64,000 nt of DNA from Ceratopteris richardii (GCA_020310875.1 CM035408.1:144622407-144686406), one strand, 5' to 3'; positions 34,778 to 46,827 are shown, counted from the stretch's first letter. Made by a program: numbers and translations. The notes: generated by a model not told the origin, from the letters alone.

Positions 34778-37304
34778 TTTGATACTCTTTAATGTCTTCA
34801 ATTTTCTCACCTTCATAAACACTAAGTTTATGATTCATCTCCAAAGGTGTACCTCCAGGTTTAGTGTTCTCCATTTTGAACTTGAGAAGAAGATCCTGAA
34901 TGTATCTTCTTTGAGTCAAATACATTCCTTCATCTGTGTATATCACCTGCATACCTAGGAAATATGTGAGCTTACCTAGGTCACTGATTTTGAACTCCTC
35001 TTGCATGTGTCTCTTGATCCTTTGAATGCCATTTAGATCATCACCTGTCACAATAATATCATCTACATATACACATAGATAGATAACCTCATCGTGATCT
35101 CTTTTGATGAATAGAGAAGGATCTGAGCTGCTAGCTTTGAACCCTTGATCTTGAAGATATGTAACCAACCTGTAATTCCAAGCTCTTGGAGCTTGTTTCA
35201 ATCCATACAATGCTTTCTTAAGTCTGCAAACATAAGATGGATGATTAGGGTTTTCAAAACCTGGTGGTTGTGACATGTATACCTCTTCACTTATCCAACC
35301 ATTTAAGAATGCATTTTTCACATCAAGTTGGAGGAGTCTCCAATTCCTTGCAGCAGCTACACTTATCAATGTCCTGATTGTAGTCATCTTTGCAACTGGT
35401 GAGAATGTTTCCTCATAGTCTATACCATGAGTTTGTGAGCATCCTTTGGCAACTAATCTTGCCTTGTACCTACAAACTGATCCATCTGAATTTCTTTTAA
35501 CTTTATATACCCATCTGCAACCAATTACCTTTTGATTCTGCGACATTGGAACCAAATCCCAAGTGTCCATTTCCTTCAATGCATCTATCTCTTCGTTCAT
35601 GGCCTTTTCCCAATTAGGGTTTCCCTTTGCCTCTTCATAGGTTGAGGGTTCCTCTGAAATAGAGTCTTTTGCCAAGTAGATTGAATGCTTCGTAACAGAT
35701 GTGGAATCATATCCATACCTTTCTGGTTGTTTCTTCTCTCTTGCTGATCTTCTAGGTGCTTGTTTGGAGCATTCTCCAACCTCTTGCATCTTTGCTTTGC
35801 CTCTTGACTTCCATAGCTTGTAATCCCTTTCTCTTTCATCTTGGTCATCGTCTGTATCACTTCTTGGATCTTGGACATGTGTATCATGCTTGCTTCCTAA
35901 TTGATGAGAGTCAGAATCAAGATCATATGGTAGTGTTACCTTTTGTTTATCTTCGTCATACCAAGACCTGTGTTCTTCAAACACAACATCTCTACTTGTA
36001 ATGAATTGCTTGGTTGAAGGATTGAAGAACCTGTAACCCATCTGAGTTGAATCATATCCAATAAACACTGCCTTTGTTGCCCTTTCATCTAGCTTACCTC
36101 TTATTTGTGATGGTACATGAACATAAGCTAAACAACCAAAAACCTTGCAATGTCCAAGACTAGGTTTTCTTCCATGCCATGCTTCATAAGGAGTCATACA
36201 TTGAAGTGATTTGGATGGTAGTCGATTAACAAGGTACACTGCAGTTGAAATAGCTTCTGCCCATAGATAATGTGGCAACTTCTTCTCTTCAAGCATCGTT
36301 CGGGCTGATCCAACCAATGTCTTGTTTCTCCTCTCTACAATTCCATTTAGTTGAGGAGAGTACCTAGTAGTCACTTCCCTTTTGATACCTTTGTCCTGCA
36401 AGAACTCATCAAACTCTTTGGAGAAGTATTCTCCCCCTCCATCAGATGTGAGCTTCTTTAGTGATCTACCTGTATGATTCTCCACATGTGCAAGATACTT
36501 CTTGAAGCAATCAAATACTTCATGCTTACTCTTGATAAAGTATAGAACAGTCCATCTACTATGGTCGTCAATAAATGAGACATAATACCTTGATCCTGCC
36601 AATGAAGGTTCTTGACTTGGTCCCCATACATCTGTATGTACTAAGTCCAATAAGTTGTTGTGGATGTAGCCTTTGTGATTGAATGGTTGTCTTTGTGCCT
36701 TCCCAATCTGACATGCATCACACCTGTTGATCATGTGTTGCTTTGATATGTTCGGCAGTCCTAGAACACTTTGATCCCTGCATATATCCTTCAAGGTTCT
36801 TTCATTCACATGAGCAAGTCTCTTATGCCACACTTCAAGCTCACTTAAGGTTTCAGACCCAAAGTTGAATAGAGCTATGTTCCTGGTATCTCCTACTTCA
36901 AAAGTAAAGAGCCTACCATGCTTCTCACCTCGGGCTATCTTCTTGAAGCCTTGACATGGATCTTCCACAAAAGCTCCATGTTGGGTGAACCTAACTTGCA
37001 AGCCTTTTTCAACTATTTGGCCTACACTTATTAGGTTTTTAGTGATAGTGGGTACATAGAGAACCTTACTCAGAATGTTTGTCCTGCCATTGGAAGCTTT
37101 GACATTACCAATCTTCTCCACATTGTGCTTCGTCTCATCCCCTATTTGCACTTCATGTCTATGCTTTGGACTTTTCAAGTCAGATAGAAGAGCAATGTTG
37201 CCTGCAACATGATTCGAACATCTTGAATATATGTAGAACAAATGATCATCTTCTTTACCTTCTTTGTGGCTTAGATTCATGAGAAGTAATGAGTCTTCAT
37301 GTGG
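34521..37304 (-). pseudogene. Copia F pol: protease, integrase and RT
   Basis: A long open stretch (about 919 codons). The protease site reads FYIYSRCSNHVAGN, so the catalytic D-S-G is Y-S-R (D to Y and G to R) and the protease should be inactive. Integrase is well kept: the HHCC finger (VWHKRLAHVNER...RCDACQIGKAQR), then LVHTDVWGPS, FIDDHSRW, TSDGGGEYFSKEF and YSPQLNGIVERRN (Q-L-N-G for the usual Q-Q-N-G, glutamate present). RT has NWEKAMNEEIDALKEMDTWD, LDVKNAFLNGWIS, KALYGLKQAPRAW and CVYVDDIIVTG. The frame is continuous with gag apart from a TAA at 37305-37307 and a TAG at 37494-37496. The polyprotein would be translated as one frame if unmutated. Confidence 0.92.
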
Positions 37305-37307
37305 TTA

Positions 37308-38285
37308 ATCTTCTAAATAATTGTTGTAGTCTCTTCTATTATAGCTTCTATTGTTATTGTTGAAGTTGTGTCCACCTCTGCCTCTATTGCTGCCATATCC
37401 ACCTCTTCCACTTCCTTTCTGGGTCTTTCCATTGAACCAGCAATTCTGAGTGGTGTGGTTGGTCTTATCGCATATGGCACAAGGTTGAACATTCTAACCT
37501 TTGGCTTTGTCTTGCTTTGGTCCTTTCTTCTTCCCTTTCCACTTGCTCTTGCTTGCGAAGTTGGCTTGGGAAGTCTCTTCTTCATCTTCTTCCTTCTTCT
37601 TTCCTTTCTGCTTCTTATCCTTCTTATCTGCATATAGAGCACTAGTTGAACTACCATGATAAGAGTTACCTTCCTTTATGCTATTGTTGGCTTCTTGATT
37701 GAAGAGTTGTCCAAGAAAGATGTTGAAGTCTGGAGTTTGCACATCCATGATGAGATCGTAAGCCGTCGTGAAGGATTGCCATTGCTTATAACTTCGAATG
37801 CCATTGAGAATTTGCCTCATGATGACCTCTTCTTCAATCAGCTCTCCAATGGATGCTAACTGATCCGCAACCTCTTTGACCTTCGTAACAAACTCTATGA
37901 TGGTTTGTTTAGGTGTCTTCTTCATTTGGTTGAACTCGTTCCAAAGATGATTCTTTCTTGCTTTGGTACTAGCAGAAAAGAAAGTCTCCAGAGCATCCCA
38001 AGTCTCTTGAGATGTCTTGCATCCTCTAATATGTGGTAATAGAAAGTCAGAGATAGAGTTTAGTATGTACGACCTTGCTTGAGCATCCCTTGCGCACCAA
38101 AGTGTGAGCTTATCTGTCTCCTCTTGTGTAGGTCCTCCTTTGGATCTTGGAATAGGCATAGCTTCATCACCTGCTACAATTCCATAAAGATTTCTACCTT
38201 GCAAATAGGCCTCCATTCTGATTTGCCAAGCCACGTAGTTGTTTCGATCAAGCTTCTCGATCATTGAGGGAAAGCCATCACCCAT
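37308..38285 (-). pseudogene. Copia F gag with nucleocapsid zinc knuckle
   Basis: The start codon at 38285 lies just ten bases from the primer site. Gag reads MIEKLDRNNYVAWQIRMEAY, DAQARSYILNSISDFLLPHI, ETFFSASTKARKNHLWNEF and MRQILNGIRSYKQWQSF, the UBN2-type copia capsid, followed by a lysine-rich tail. A TAG at 37494 separates this from the nucleocapsid in the same frame. There a complete CCHC knuckle, CAICDKTNHTTQNC, is followed by Arg/Gly/Asn-rich text (37313-37430). Apart from the stops the unit looks intact. Confidence 0.9.
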
Positions 38286-38294
38286 CTTGAACTA

Positions 38295-38306
38295 GCTATG
38301 ATACCA
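38295..38306 (-). promoter_or_regulatory. Primer-binding site of copia F
   Basis: On the minus strand, TGGTATCATAGC lies one base inside the 5' LTR, an initiator-Met tRNA complement with one change from TGGTATCAGAGC. Confidence 0.85.
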
Positions 38307-38307
38307 C

Positions 38308-39378
38308 TGAAAGAAACTTGGAGAAGCTTGTCGAAGGTAGAAAAGTGCGTTTCGAAGCGATGAAGTTTGGTCAAGCCAACCGGCACAAGACCAGCCCTTG
38401 AGCTTTTGGAGACTCAAATAGACCTTATAGGAATGCTATAAGTGCAAAGAAACACACTATGTACCTTGGAGCATCAAGGAGAATGAGGCGATACAAAACA
38501 GATAGGTTCGCGGGTCGACTAGCTCAAAAAACTTACTATCTATGGAAGAGACAATGAACTTCAAATGCCCATAGCGACCAGCGTGATTACAATTAGAAAA
38601 ACTCCTTTTATGGGAGTGATACACATAGGGTTGAGTGTATGGAATGCACAAAAATATAAGGAATAAGCAAAATATGCTATAGGAATGAGTGCGACATTCA
38701 CCGGTGGTACTTCCTATTTTTTAGGTTGACCCCGAGGCAGAAAAACTGAAATTTCTCCCAATCTGCTGAACCAAATGCTTTGAAAATTTACAGGCATAAA
38801 CTAGACACTAATACCTTTCCAATGAGTCTTCTTGCACTCAATTTGGAGCTCTGAGGAGAGAGCAGCAGCCTCTGCAAGATTACTGTTGGCGAAGAAGATG
38901 ATGCAGAAAATTGAAGGAGCAAGACAATGATGGTCACAAGTGTCTGTATATTGCTTCCATGTATAATACAAGTGATTTCAACTCCTTATATAGCCTCTAG
39001 GAGTGTTCTACGACTTTTTACAACTTGAATTTGAATTCAAATGAAGGTGGGAATGGTTGTTGGAGGGAATCAATTCACTTTCCTACAATCTAGGAAAAGT
39101 GAAGATCTTGATTGATCTACTTTTAGGTGATTTGATTTGCTTGATTGAATGCAACTCCAACCACCACAAATTCGTGGGATTTGGGCTCTATCTTTCTACC
39201 TTTACATGTGTACAACTCAAGGCTTTTACAACGGTAAATGAGCCATCAAAAATCTCTCAAAAAAATACAATAAATGAGCATATGAAAAAGAATTCTCCAA
39301 CGGATATTCTTTTGACGTGATAGCCTTCGATGTAGATCAAATCCACCTCAAGCATAGTGTAAGCTTGATGTTCCAACA
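38308..39378 (-). mobile_element. 5' LTR of copia F
   Basis: It has the same boundaries as the partner at 32764. It lacks about 11 bases present in the partner near 33180 and carries scattered substitutions. Confidence 0.9.
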
Positions 39379-39383
39379 CAGAT
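39379..39383. repeat. Target-site duplication of copia F, right copy
   Basis: CAGAT, identical to 32759-32763. Confidence 0.9.
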
Positions 39384-40275
39384 GAGAAAGGCATTCAAAG
39401 CCTAAAGAAGCAAATGGAGAAAGAGTTCAAAATCAGTGACTTGGGAGACTTGTCATATTTCTTGGGCATGGAGATTTCATACACTCAACATGGAGTGTAT
39501 GTGACTCAAGAAAGGTATTTGAGAAACTTGTTAATCAAGTTTAAAATGAATGATTGCAGGGTAGCACCTACTCCAATGAAGGTGAATCACAAATTGAGCA
39601 GATATGGTGGAGAAGAATTCAAGGATATGAAGCTATATCAGAGTTTGGTTGGTAGTCTTATCTATGCTACATTAACTAGGCCTGATTTATCAGATGCACT
39701 TGGAGTTTTGTCTCAATTCATGCATTGTCCTAGGAAAGAACATTGGATTGCAGGTCAAAGAGTGTTGATGTACATTAAGGGTACACTCAAGGAGGGTTTG
39801 TATTATGGTTTTACATCAGCTACAAACATCAAAATATATAGTGATGCAGATTGGGCAGGTAATCCTGATGATAGGAGATCAACATATGGATACTTGTGTT
39901 ATGTGGGAGATAAGGTAATCTCTTGGTGTTCAAAGAAGCAACACACAGTTGCTTTATCATCTACAGAAGCTGAGTACAAAGGTATGGTTTTGACACCATA
40001 CAGAGTACACCTATCATTTATGGAGATAACATGAGTTCATTGTATTTAGTTGCTAATCCTGTGTTTCATGCAAGGACTAAACACATTGAGATTCAGTATC
40101 ACTTTTTGAGAGAGAAGGTGATGGATAAAGAGATTGAAGTCATACATACTTCAACAAAAGATCAGATAGCCGATATGCTTACCAAAAGCTTGGATGGACC
40201 AAAGCTACAGAGATTCAAAGACATGGCAGGCATAAAGAAGATAGAGAAAACCTCAATTGATGATTGAGGGGGAGC
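39379..40275 (+). pseudogene. Copia D2 pol, 3' part (RT end and RNase H)
   Basis: This continues D2 RT after copia F: MEKEFKISDLGDLSYFLGME, TQERYLRNLLIKFKMNDC, TPMKVNHKLSRYGGEEF, YQSLVGSLIYATLTRPD. RNase H follows: IYSDADWAGNPDDRRSTYGY, SKKQHTVALSSTEAEYKGM. Near 39990-40030 a short stretch is lost and the frame shifts, then ANPVFHARTKHIEIQYHFLR, DQIADMLTKSLDGPKLQRF and a stop at 40267. A polypurine tract (GATTGAGGGGGAGC) precedes the 3' LTR. Confidence 0.9.
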
Positions 40276-41111
40276 TGTTGGTACAGAGCAATCAACAATT
40301 GAAGTTTTGGAAGTCAAATAATGAAGACAAGATCAAGTTATGAAGCATGGAAGAAGTTTACATTCAGGAGTTGAAAGATATGTACACATATGTACATTAG
40401 TTCAGATATAGGTCACTTATATTTTTGAATAGTCATAAGCTTGTAAATTTTTGTCTATATATATACTTGGAAAATGTCGGGACAAGTATGAGAGAATGTA
40501 GATCATGAGAATTGAGAAGAATCAGAATTCTTTAGACACTTATGAAGAGATTAGAATAGCTCTCTCATCCAGATGTAATTTCTGTCAGAAATAAAGAGAA
40601 GTTGCACCCGATATTTCTATGCATTCTCCATCTATGCTTGATCATTTCAAGAATCTTTTTGTAGATGTCTAAGTTCATAATGAGTCTATGGTTAACGTTT
40701 GAGAGCCTAATTGTAAACAGGCTGTGAGAATTATGAGTAGGAACATTCATATGTAGAAGAGTGTTCACAGTTTTCTGAAACAGGCGCATTTTCAATGGTC
40801 AATGATTTGATTATTTCTCACTGCACAGATTAAAGTTTTGCATGAGTGAGGACTCAAAAACTAAGTTGAGAGGTAAGCCATCTATGGCTAAAAGCATTCG
40901 CTTAAACAGATTCTAGTTTTGGAGAACCATGTCTTAGAAGTTGTAGGTGTCAAAGTCGACTATACAGAGAGACAGTTTCAGACATAGGTAGATTGTTTGA
41001 ATCATTTCTCATAATCTACTCAAGCTTTTAAGGTGTTTTAACTTGGAGGAGGTGCGATCACTAGACGAAACATTCTACAAAGTTTTATAAAAAACTTTTC
41101 ACAAATGATTA
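40276..41111 (+). mobile_element. 3' LTR of copia D2, truncated
   Basis: It starts TGTTGGTACAGAGCAATCAAC and follows the 5' LTR to ACAAATGATT, where it stops about 200 bp short and joins a truncated family-B LTR. Confidence 0.85.
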
Positions 41112-41241
41112 AAGTGCCCCGGCGGTCCTAGCGTGTTCACACACATCACTACCTAAATATATCAACAAATCCCCCCTGGGAGTGATGCGGTGAACAAGGA
41201 GCTGGCACTCATGTATAAGGAAGTGCCAAGCTATGTGGAAA

Positions 41242-42010
41242 TCACTCCACAAAAGGAAGTAAGCCCAAAGCTTTGCGGAAAGCTTCAAACTTCTCCCTAG
41301 GCAGAGCCTTTGTGAAAAGGTCTACAATGTTCTCCTGCGTGGGCACATATGCCAAGCTGATCTCCCCAGCAGAGAACCTCTCCCTGACATAGTGATAATG
41401 CACCTCAATGTGCTTAGTGCGAGCATGGAACACAGGGTTCCTCGCAACTGCCAATGCGCTCTAACTATCAGTGAAGATGGTGGTGGCAGAAGACTGGCCA
41501 ACACCCAAATCAGCCATAAGGCGTCTGAGCCACACACACTCAACAGTCGCTGTGAAAGGTGCCCTATACTCAGCCTCACAACTGGAAGTGGCCACAGTAG
41601 GCTGCTTCTTGCTCAACCAAGATATACATGAGCTACCAAGCATGAAGCAAAAACCACTGGTGGACACACGAGTGTCATAGCAACCAACCCAATCAGAGTC
41701 AGAAAAAGCATGCAAATCTGGCGGTAGTGATCTCCCCTTGGGATAAAACAACCCAAGTAGCCGAGTACCACTCAAGTAGCGAAAGATGCGCTTAACCCCC
41801 TTCCAATGCGTGACTCCTAGGCAATGCATAAACCTACTCATCTGTGAGATAGCAAACTGAATATCTGGCCGAGTAATGCATAAGTAAATCAAGCATCACA
41901 GCCTGCTGATAGAGAACAGCATCAAATGCATCTCCAGCATCATGAAGATTCAATCGTAAACCTGTCTCCATAGGAGTGGCAATAGGGTTACAGTCTTCAA
42001 GGCCAAAATG
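41242..42010 (-). pseudogene. Copia B1 RT end and RNase H
   Basis: It begins with LEDCNPIATPMETGLRLNLH after the TAG at 42011. A 2-bp deletion near 41895 (compared with the B2 copy) shifts the frame before IYLCITRPDIQFAISQMSRF. Then come AFSDSDWVGCYDTRVSTSGF, SWLSKKQPTVATSSCEAEYR and a TAG at 41461 where B2 has a glutamine codon. The end reads ARNPVFHARTKHIEVHYHYV, then TQENIVDLFTKALPREKF, stopping at 41242. Confidence 0.9.
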
Positions 42011-42928
42011 CTACAATAATGTGTCAATATATTTCGTTTGACACAAAGCCATTCCACCATCAACTTGCATAAACTGAATGCCCAAATAGTGATGCAAATG
42101 CCCCAAATCAGACATCTCAAATGAGGCATGCAAATCAGCCTTGAAATCAGCAATATGCTTCTCAATAGGACCAATGAGCAGCATGTCATCAACATAGACA
42201 ACAATGATCAGAAGCACATCATTAGCACGCTTAACATATAAGGTGCTTTCAGTTGGACTGTTCACAAAACCATGTGCAACCAGATAGGCATGTATCTTCT
42301 CATACCAAGCACGTGGTGCTTGCTTTAAACCATATAATGCCTTCTTTAACTTGCACACCTGGTTTTCATGCCCTTTCTGCACAAAGCCACGGGGCTGAAA
42401 AACATACACTTCTTCATGCAAGTCACCATTCAGAAATGTTGTTTTAATGTCCAACTGATGTACATTCCAACCATGATGGGCTGCAAGTGCACAAATGCTC
42501 CGAACAGTAGTCATACGGCATGTAGGTGCAAAGGTCTCATCAAAATCAATGCCTCTTTCCTGCGCATAACCCTTTGCAACAAGCCTAGCCTTATACCTGT
42601 CAAATGTACCATCAGGTTTACGCTTCAGCTTGTAAACCCACTTAGTGCCAATGGCCTTCTTGCCAGGAGGCAAGTCATATAAAGACCATGTACCATTCTT
42701 CATTATAGCATCATATTCAGATTGCATGGCAGCCATCCAATTTTCTGAATTATGTGCTTCATCAAAAGAAATAGGCTCATTCTCATCACAGAGACTAGAC
42801 GCAGCCATAGCATAGCAATCTGATGCAAAGGAGGCACTATGAGAGCCTGAACGAGTACGATATGACAAAGGTGCATCTAATTTGCTGTCACGCAAAGTCT
42901 GCACCAGCCATTTTGGCATAGTTTTTGC
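42011..42928 (-). pseudogene. Copia B1 reverse transcriptase
   Basis: About 302 codons open: ENWMAAMQSEYDAIMKNGTW, KAIGTKWVYKLKRKPDGTFD, RYKARLVAKGYAQERGIDFD, LDIKTTFLNGDLHEEVYVFQ, KALYGLKQAPRAWYEK and VVYVDDMLLIG (catalytic Y-V-D-D). It is framed by TAG stops at 42929 (between integrase and RT) and 42011. Otherwise it is in the same frame as the integrase upstream. Confidence 0.92.
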
Positions 42929-45505
42929 CTACTCAATATCAGCTCTCTCATCAACAAGTGCATCATGTAAATCTGCATCAGAAATAGAATGATCTGCATC
43001 ATCATATGAAACCTGCAAAGGCTGAGAAGTTGCCTCATTAGGACCAGCACTAGACTGTCCACCTGTAAAAAGAGGCATCAACGTATCATACATGTCTTTG
43101 GAGCTAACAGATGTCTCCTTAGTACATGAAAGCAATGGCTGAATAGCATCTTCCACAAAGACAACATCACGGCTAACCAAAATGCGTTTAGTCTGTGGAT
43201 GATACAGACGATAGCCTTTACTTTTAGAACTGTACCCAACAAAAATACATTTTACTGCCTTATCATCCAATTTTCTGCGATGTTGTTCAGGCACTAATGC
43301 ATATGCCAAACAACCAAAAACACGCAGATGAGCAACACATGGCTTGCGGTCATGCCAAGCCTCATATGGAGTGATCGACTGCAGCGCTTTAGTGGGACAC
43401 CTGTTCAGTACATATGCTGCACACATGACAGCCTCAAGCCAGAAACTATGTGGTAAAGCCTGACTCTTGACCATGCACCTCGCCATCTCCATGAGTGACC
43501 TGTTCTTTTGTTCAGCAACTCCATTCTGTTGAGGTGTATACGGCACTGTCCGCTGGTGTTTTATCCCACGTTCAGCCAGAAATGCATTAAAATCACAAGA
43601 CATATATTCCCCCCCTCGATCAGAATGGAGGGTGCCCATTTTACATGCTGACAGATTTTCAGCCGAAACCAAAAACTGTTTAAAGCACATGAACACTTCG
43701 GACTTTGCTTTGAGTGGATATACCCATGCATGCCTGGAAAAATCATCAATGAAAGTCACGAAGTAAAGGTAATTCCCAAAAGAGGGTGTCTGCATAGGAC
43801 CACAAACATCACTATGTACAAGCTGCAATTTCTGCGTAGCCCGAACTGAACCATCTTTTGGAAAGGAGGAACGCTGCATCTTGCCCAAAATACAGCCTTC
43901 ACATACATGTTTTCCAGGTGCCTCAAGCTTGGGCAAAGAAGACACCATATCAGATTTCTGCAAGCGTAGCAAACTAGCAAAATTCAGATGACCAAAGCGT
44001 GCATGCCAAAGCTTTGCATCTGACATAGCCTGAGAATCATGAACTGCACATGCCGAATCATTCACAGATCTTTCATAATCTATGAGCTTATACAGCCCAC
44101 GACATAAAATGCCAGAAGCAATAATCACATCGCCATTTGATAGATTATGAACTGTACACCTGTCATCAACGAATTTCACAACCAAGCCAATCTTGGCTAA
44201 TGCAGAAACTGATAACAGATTCTTCTTGATCCCTGGCACAAATAAGGCATCTGAAAAGGTGAAAGAACTATCATCAGCAGTAGTCAGAATGATCTTACCA
44301 ACTCCCATAACAAGATAAGAGGAGTTGTTGGTGCATGTGACAGTATTCCCTGTAGGGGCAAGCTGGAGTGAAGAGAAGAAACTGTGCTGCGAGGTAATAT
44401 GTTTGGTCGCCCCACTGTCAAAGTACCAAACATCTGAGTCCACTACAGACATGCACTGCTTATGAGAAGATGGGTCAAAACTGCAAACAGTAGTAAACGC
44501 CCATTCTTCTTCCTGCACAAGATTAGCAGACTCTATTTTTGGTGTAGAGGCTTCTGCAACAACCATTCCAGCCTCCTTTTTCTTTGCCTCTTTTGCAGCC
44601 AGTTTTGGAAAGTTCTTTATGATATGATCATTTCCTTTACAGTACTTGCAAAACAATTTCTGCTTTTCTGATTTCTTCTCATCTTTATCCTGGTTCTTCG
44701 AATGTGTAGCATTTGCAGATTTCTGCTTACTAGTAGAAGAGCTCCATTTTCCTTTGCCCTTCTGACTAGCCAGGAAAGCTTGATCTGCAACAGGCATAAT
44801 GGACCTGTTCTGCCTGGATTGATCTTCCTGCAACAGAACAGAGACTAAATCCTCAAATGATAAGGCATTCGGATTGCCTTTCATCATCAACCGAAGAGTA
44901 GAAGCAAAACTCTGATATGAATCAGGAAGACCATTCAGAACGGTCTGCACAAGTGAGCTATTTGGTATAACCTCATCAGCAGAAATCAACTGTTCCTTCA
45001 AATCTTTGATCTTCGTTAGGAAACTATCCATAGAATCACCTTCATTCATGTGCTCACTCTCCAACTGTTTTTGGAGGTAAGCAACACGAGCCTCATTCCT
45101 AGCTTGGTACAATTTGGTAAGTGTATCCCAAGCATCCCTAGCTGTTCTGCAAGAGCGAATATGAGGAATAATGGCACGTTTGACAGACAAAGCTATCAAT
45201 GCATGTGCTTGGGCATCTCTGCCATCCCAACGAATTTGCTCTGCAGTAGGTGCAACAGAAACAGCGGCACGAACAGGAATCTGTGGAATATCATCTTCGA
45301 CACCATCTTCATCAACTCCAGCACCTGTATTTGTAGTACCTGTCGTTACAGGTGTAATAGGACGTCTTTCAACACCCTACACAATGTTCCACAATCCTTT
45401 TGCAACCAAAACATGTCGCATCATATAAGCCCATAATGGGTAGTTGGTAACATCCAACTTATCCTCAACAGCCAACATACGGAATACATCACTGCTTTCA
45501 GCCAT
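42929..45505 (-). pseudogene. Copia B1 gag, protease and integrase
   Basis: The start is best placed at 45505 (MAESSDVFRMLAVEDKLDVT). A TAG at 45377-45379 interrupts gag 42 codons in (WNIV-stop-GVE). The frame then stays open to 42929. Gag: LTKLYQARNEARVAYLQKQL, MDSFLTKIKDLKEQL. The zinc knuckle CKYCKGNDHIIKNF has phenylalanine for the last cysteine. Protease: WYFDSGATKHITS, intact. Integrase: LWHARFGHLNFASLLRLQ, CEGCILGKMQRSSFPK, LVHSDVCGPMQ, FIDDFSRHAWVYP, HSDRGGEYMSCDF and PYTPQQNGVAEQKN. Connection domain: GCLAYALVPEQHRRKLDDK. This is the best copy of its family here. Confidence 0.92.
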
Positions 45506-45848
45506 GGCCAGTGACTAAAATACCTTGATGCAGAAAATTGACTGTATCTCAAAAAGTTGAACAGAACTGCCTAGACGAGTTCTGCTAGACCTGTAGCAGA
45601 CTTCGAGATGCTTAAACTGGCGAACAGAAACTGGTATATACCTTTGGCACAAAAATATGAAATAGCCTACACAAGTGCTGCGATAGTGCGTTCGGAGGCC
45701 GAAATGAGCTCAGATCGCGATTTCGGCACCACATAGCGAAGCTGTTTTGATCTCGAAAACACGCCGAGTATGCTCACCAAAATTCGTGCGATTTTGAGAC
45801 TGCAAACGGAGGAGTGTCGACGGCGCCCTAGATGAAGCGGCGACCTGC

Positions 45849-45860
45849 TCTGATACCAAT
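45849..45860 (-). promoter_or_regulatory. Primer-binding site of copia B1
   Basis: On the minus strand TGGTATCAGAGC follows the 5' LTR end CTCCAACA after a couple of bases, complementary to the initiator-Met tRNA. Confidence 0.8.
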
Positions 45861-46165
45861 TGTTGGAGTTCGACGTCTGCAGGAGCACGCGAACAGCACA
45901 AATTATATACTGTATTTTTTCCTAATTTTTAAAAATATATGATTATATATGATGATGTTAATCTAGAACTCTATTTTTTATATATTGAATTATATATACT
46001 TAATGTATTTATTTAAAACACTAGCTCTTTTTTTATTTATTTATCTATACAATTATTCTATTATATATATAGATTTATTTATATATTCTAATTTTTTTCC
46101 TTAATTTCTTTTCTTAATGTTTTTTTTTCTCATATATATTTAATTGAATTAGAAGATCCTAAAAC

Positions 46166-46169
<4 letters not shown>

Positions 46170-46228
<59 letters not shown>
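46170..46228. repeat. (AT)n tract, left palindrome arm
   Basis: About 59 bp of pure AT repeat, shorter than the mirrored tract at 46682-46824. Confidence 0.9.
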
Positions 46229-46230
<2 letters not shown>

Positions 46231-46293
46231 ATTTTTCTCTTTAATTTTTCTTAGTTCTTTTCTTATATAAATTTAATTGAATTAGAAGACCCT

Positions 46294-46492
46294 TGTTGAT
46301 ATATTTAGGTAGTGATGTGTGTGAACACACTAGGACCGCCGGGGCACTTTTTTCCCTCTTTAGGAGGTTTTTTTTCCCCCGGCTTGTATATACGCCTATT
46401 GCCCTAATGGGCTACTTATCTTTGTACATTCTCTAGTAATACATTCAATATTGTGTGTTTGTGCTCCAAGCTTCTTCTTCTTCCTTGTGCTG
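46294..46492 (+). mobile_element. Copia-B LTR, 3' end missing
   Basis: It begins TGTTGATATATTTAGGTAG and matches the family LTR to TTCCTTGTGCTGT, about 35 bp short of the usual end. The missing end is represented, in the opposite orientation, by the stub at 45861-45901. Confidence 0.85.
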
Positions 46493-46606
46493 TTAGGGCA
46501 ATAGGCGTATATACAAGCCGGGGGAAAAAAAACCTCCTAAAGAGGGAAAAAAGTGCCCCGGCGGTCCTAGTGTGTTCACACACATCACTACCTAAATATA
46601 TCAACA
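46493..46606 (-). mobile_element. Copia-B LTR, inverted partial copy
   Basis: The exact inverted counterpart of 46294-46407, ending ATATATCAACA at 46606. Confidence 0.85.
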
Positions 46607-46673
46607 AGGGTCTTCTAATTCAATTAAATTTATATAAGAAAAGAACTAAGAAAAATTAAAGAGAAAAATTAAA

Positions 46674-46827
<154 letters not shown>

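Larger units (their letters stand above)
32764..39378 (-). mobile_element. Copia F, near-complete LTR retrotransposon
   Basis: A 6615-bp element on the minus strand, inserted into the RT codons of copia D2. It is bounded by CAGAT duplications, and its two LTRs (1082 and 1071 bp) start TG and end CA. By eye the LTRs differ at about two to three dozen positions plus one indel of about 11 bp. That places the insertion as old enough to have gained mutations, but later than D2. The primer site, polypurine tract, gag, protease, integrase, RT and RNase H are all in order. Confidence 0.9.
41112..45901 (-). mobile_element. Copia B1, LTR retrotransposon with both LTRs truncated
   Basis: Minus-strand element. 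Its 3' LTR is only 41112-41167 (ending ATATATCAACA in plus view), with a polypurine tract beside it (CCCAGGGGGGATT, minus strand). Its 5' LTR is only 45861-45901 (TGTTGGAGTTCGACGTC...). The primer site TGGTATCAGAGC (minus strand) lies at about 45849-45860. The internal region between them is full length. Confidence 0.88.

Noticed and set aside
35597..36001. Short frames overlapping copia F pol in other frames or strands
   Set aside because: Shadows of the connection region between integrase and RT.
45050..45436. Plus-strand 128-codon frame opposite copia B1 gag
   Set aside because: It lies antisense to a clear gag reading and shows no independent motif.
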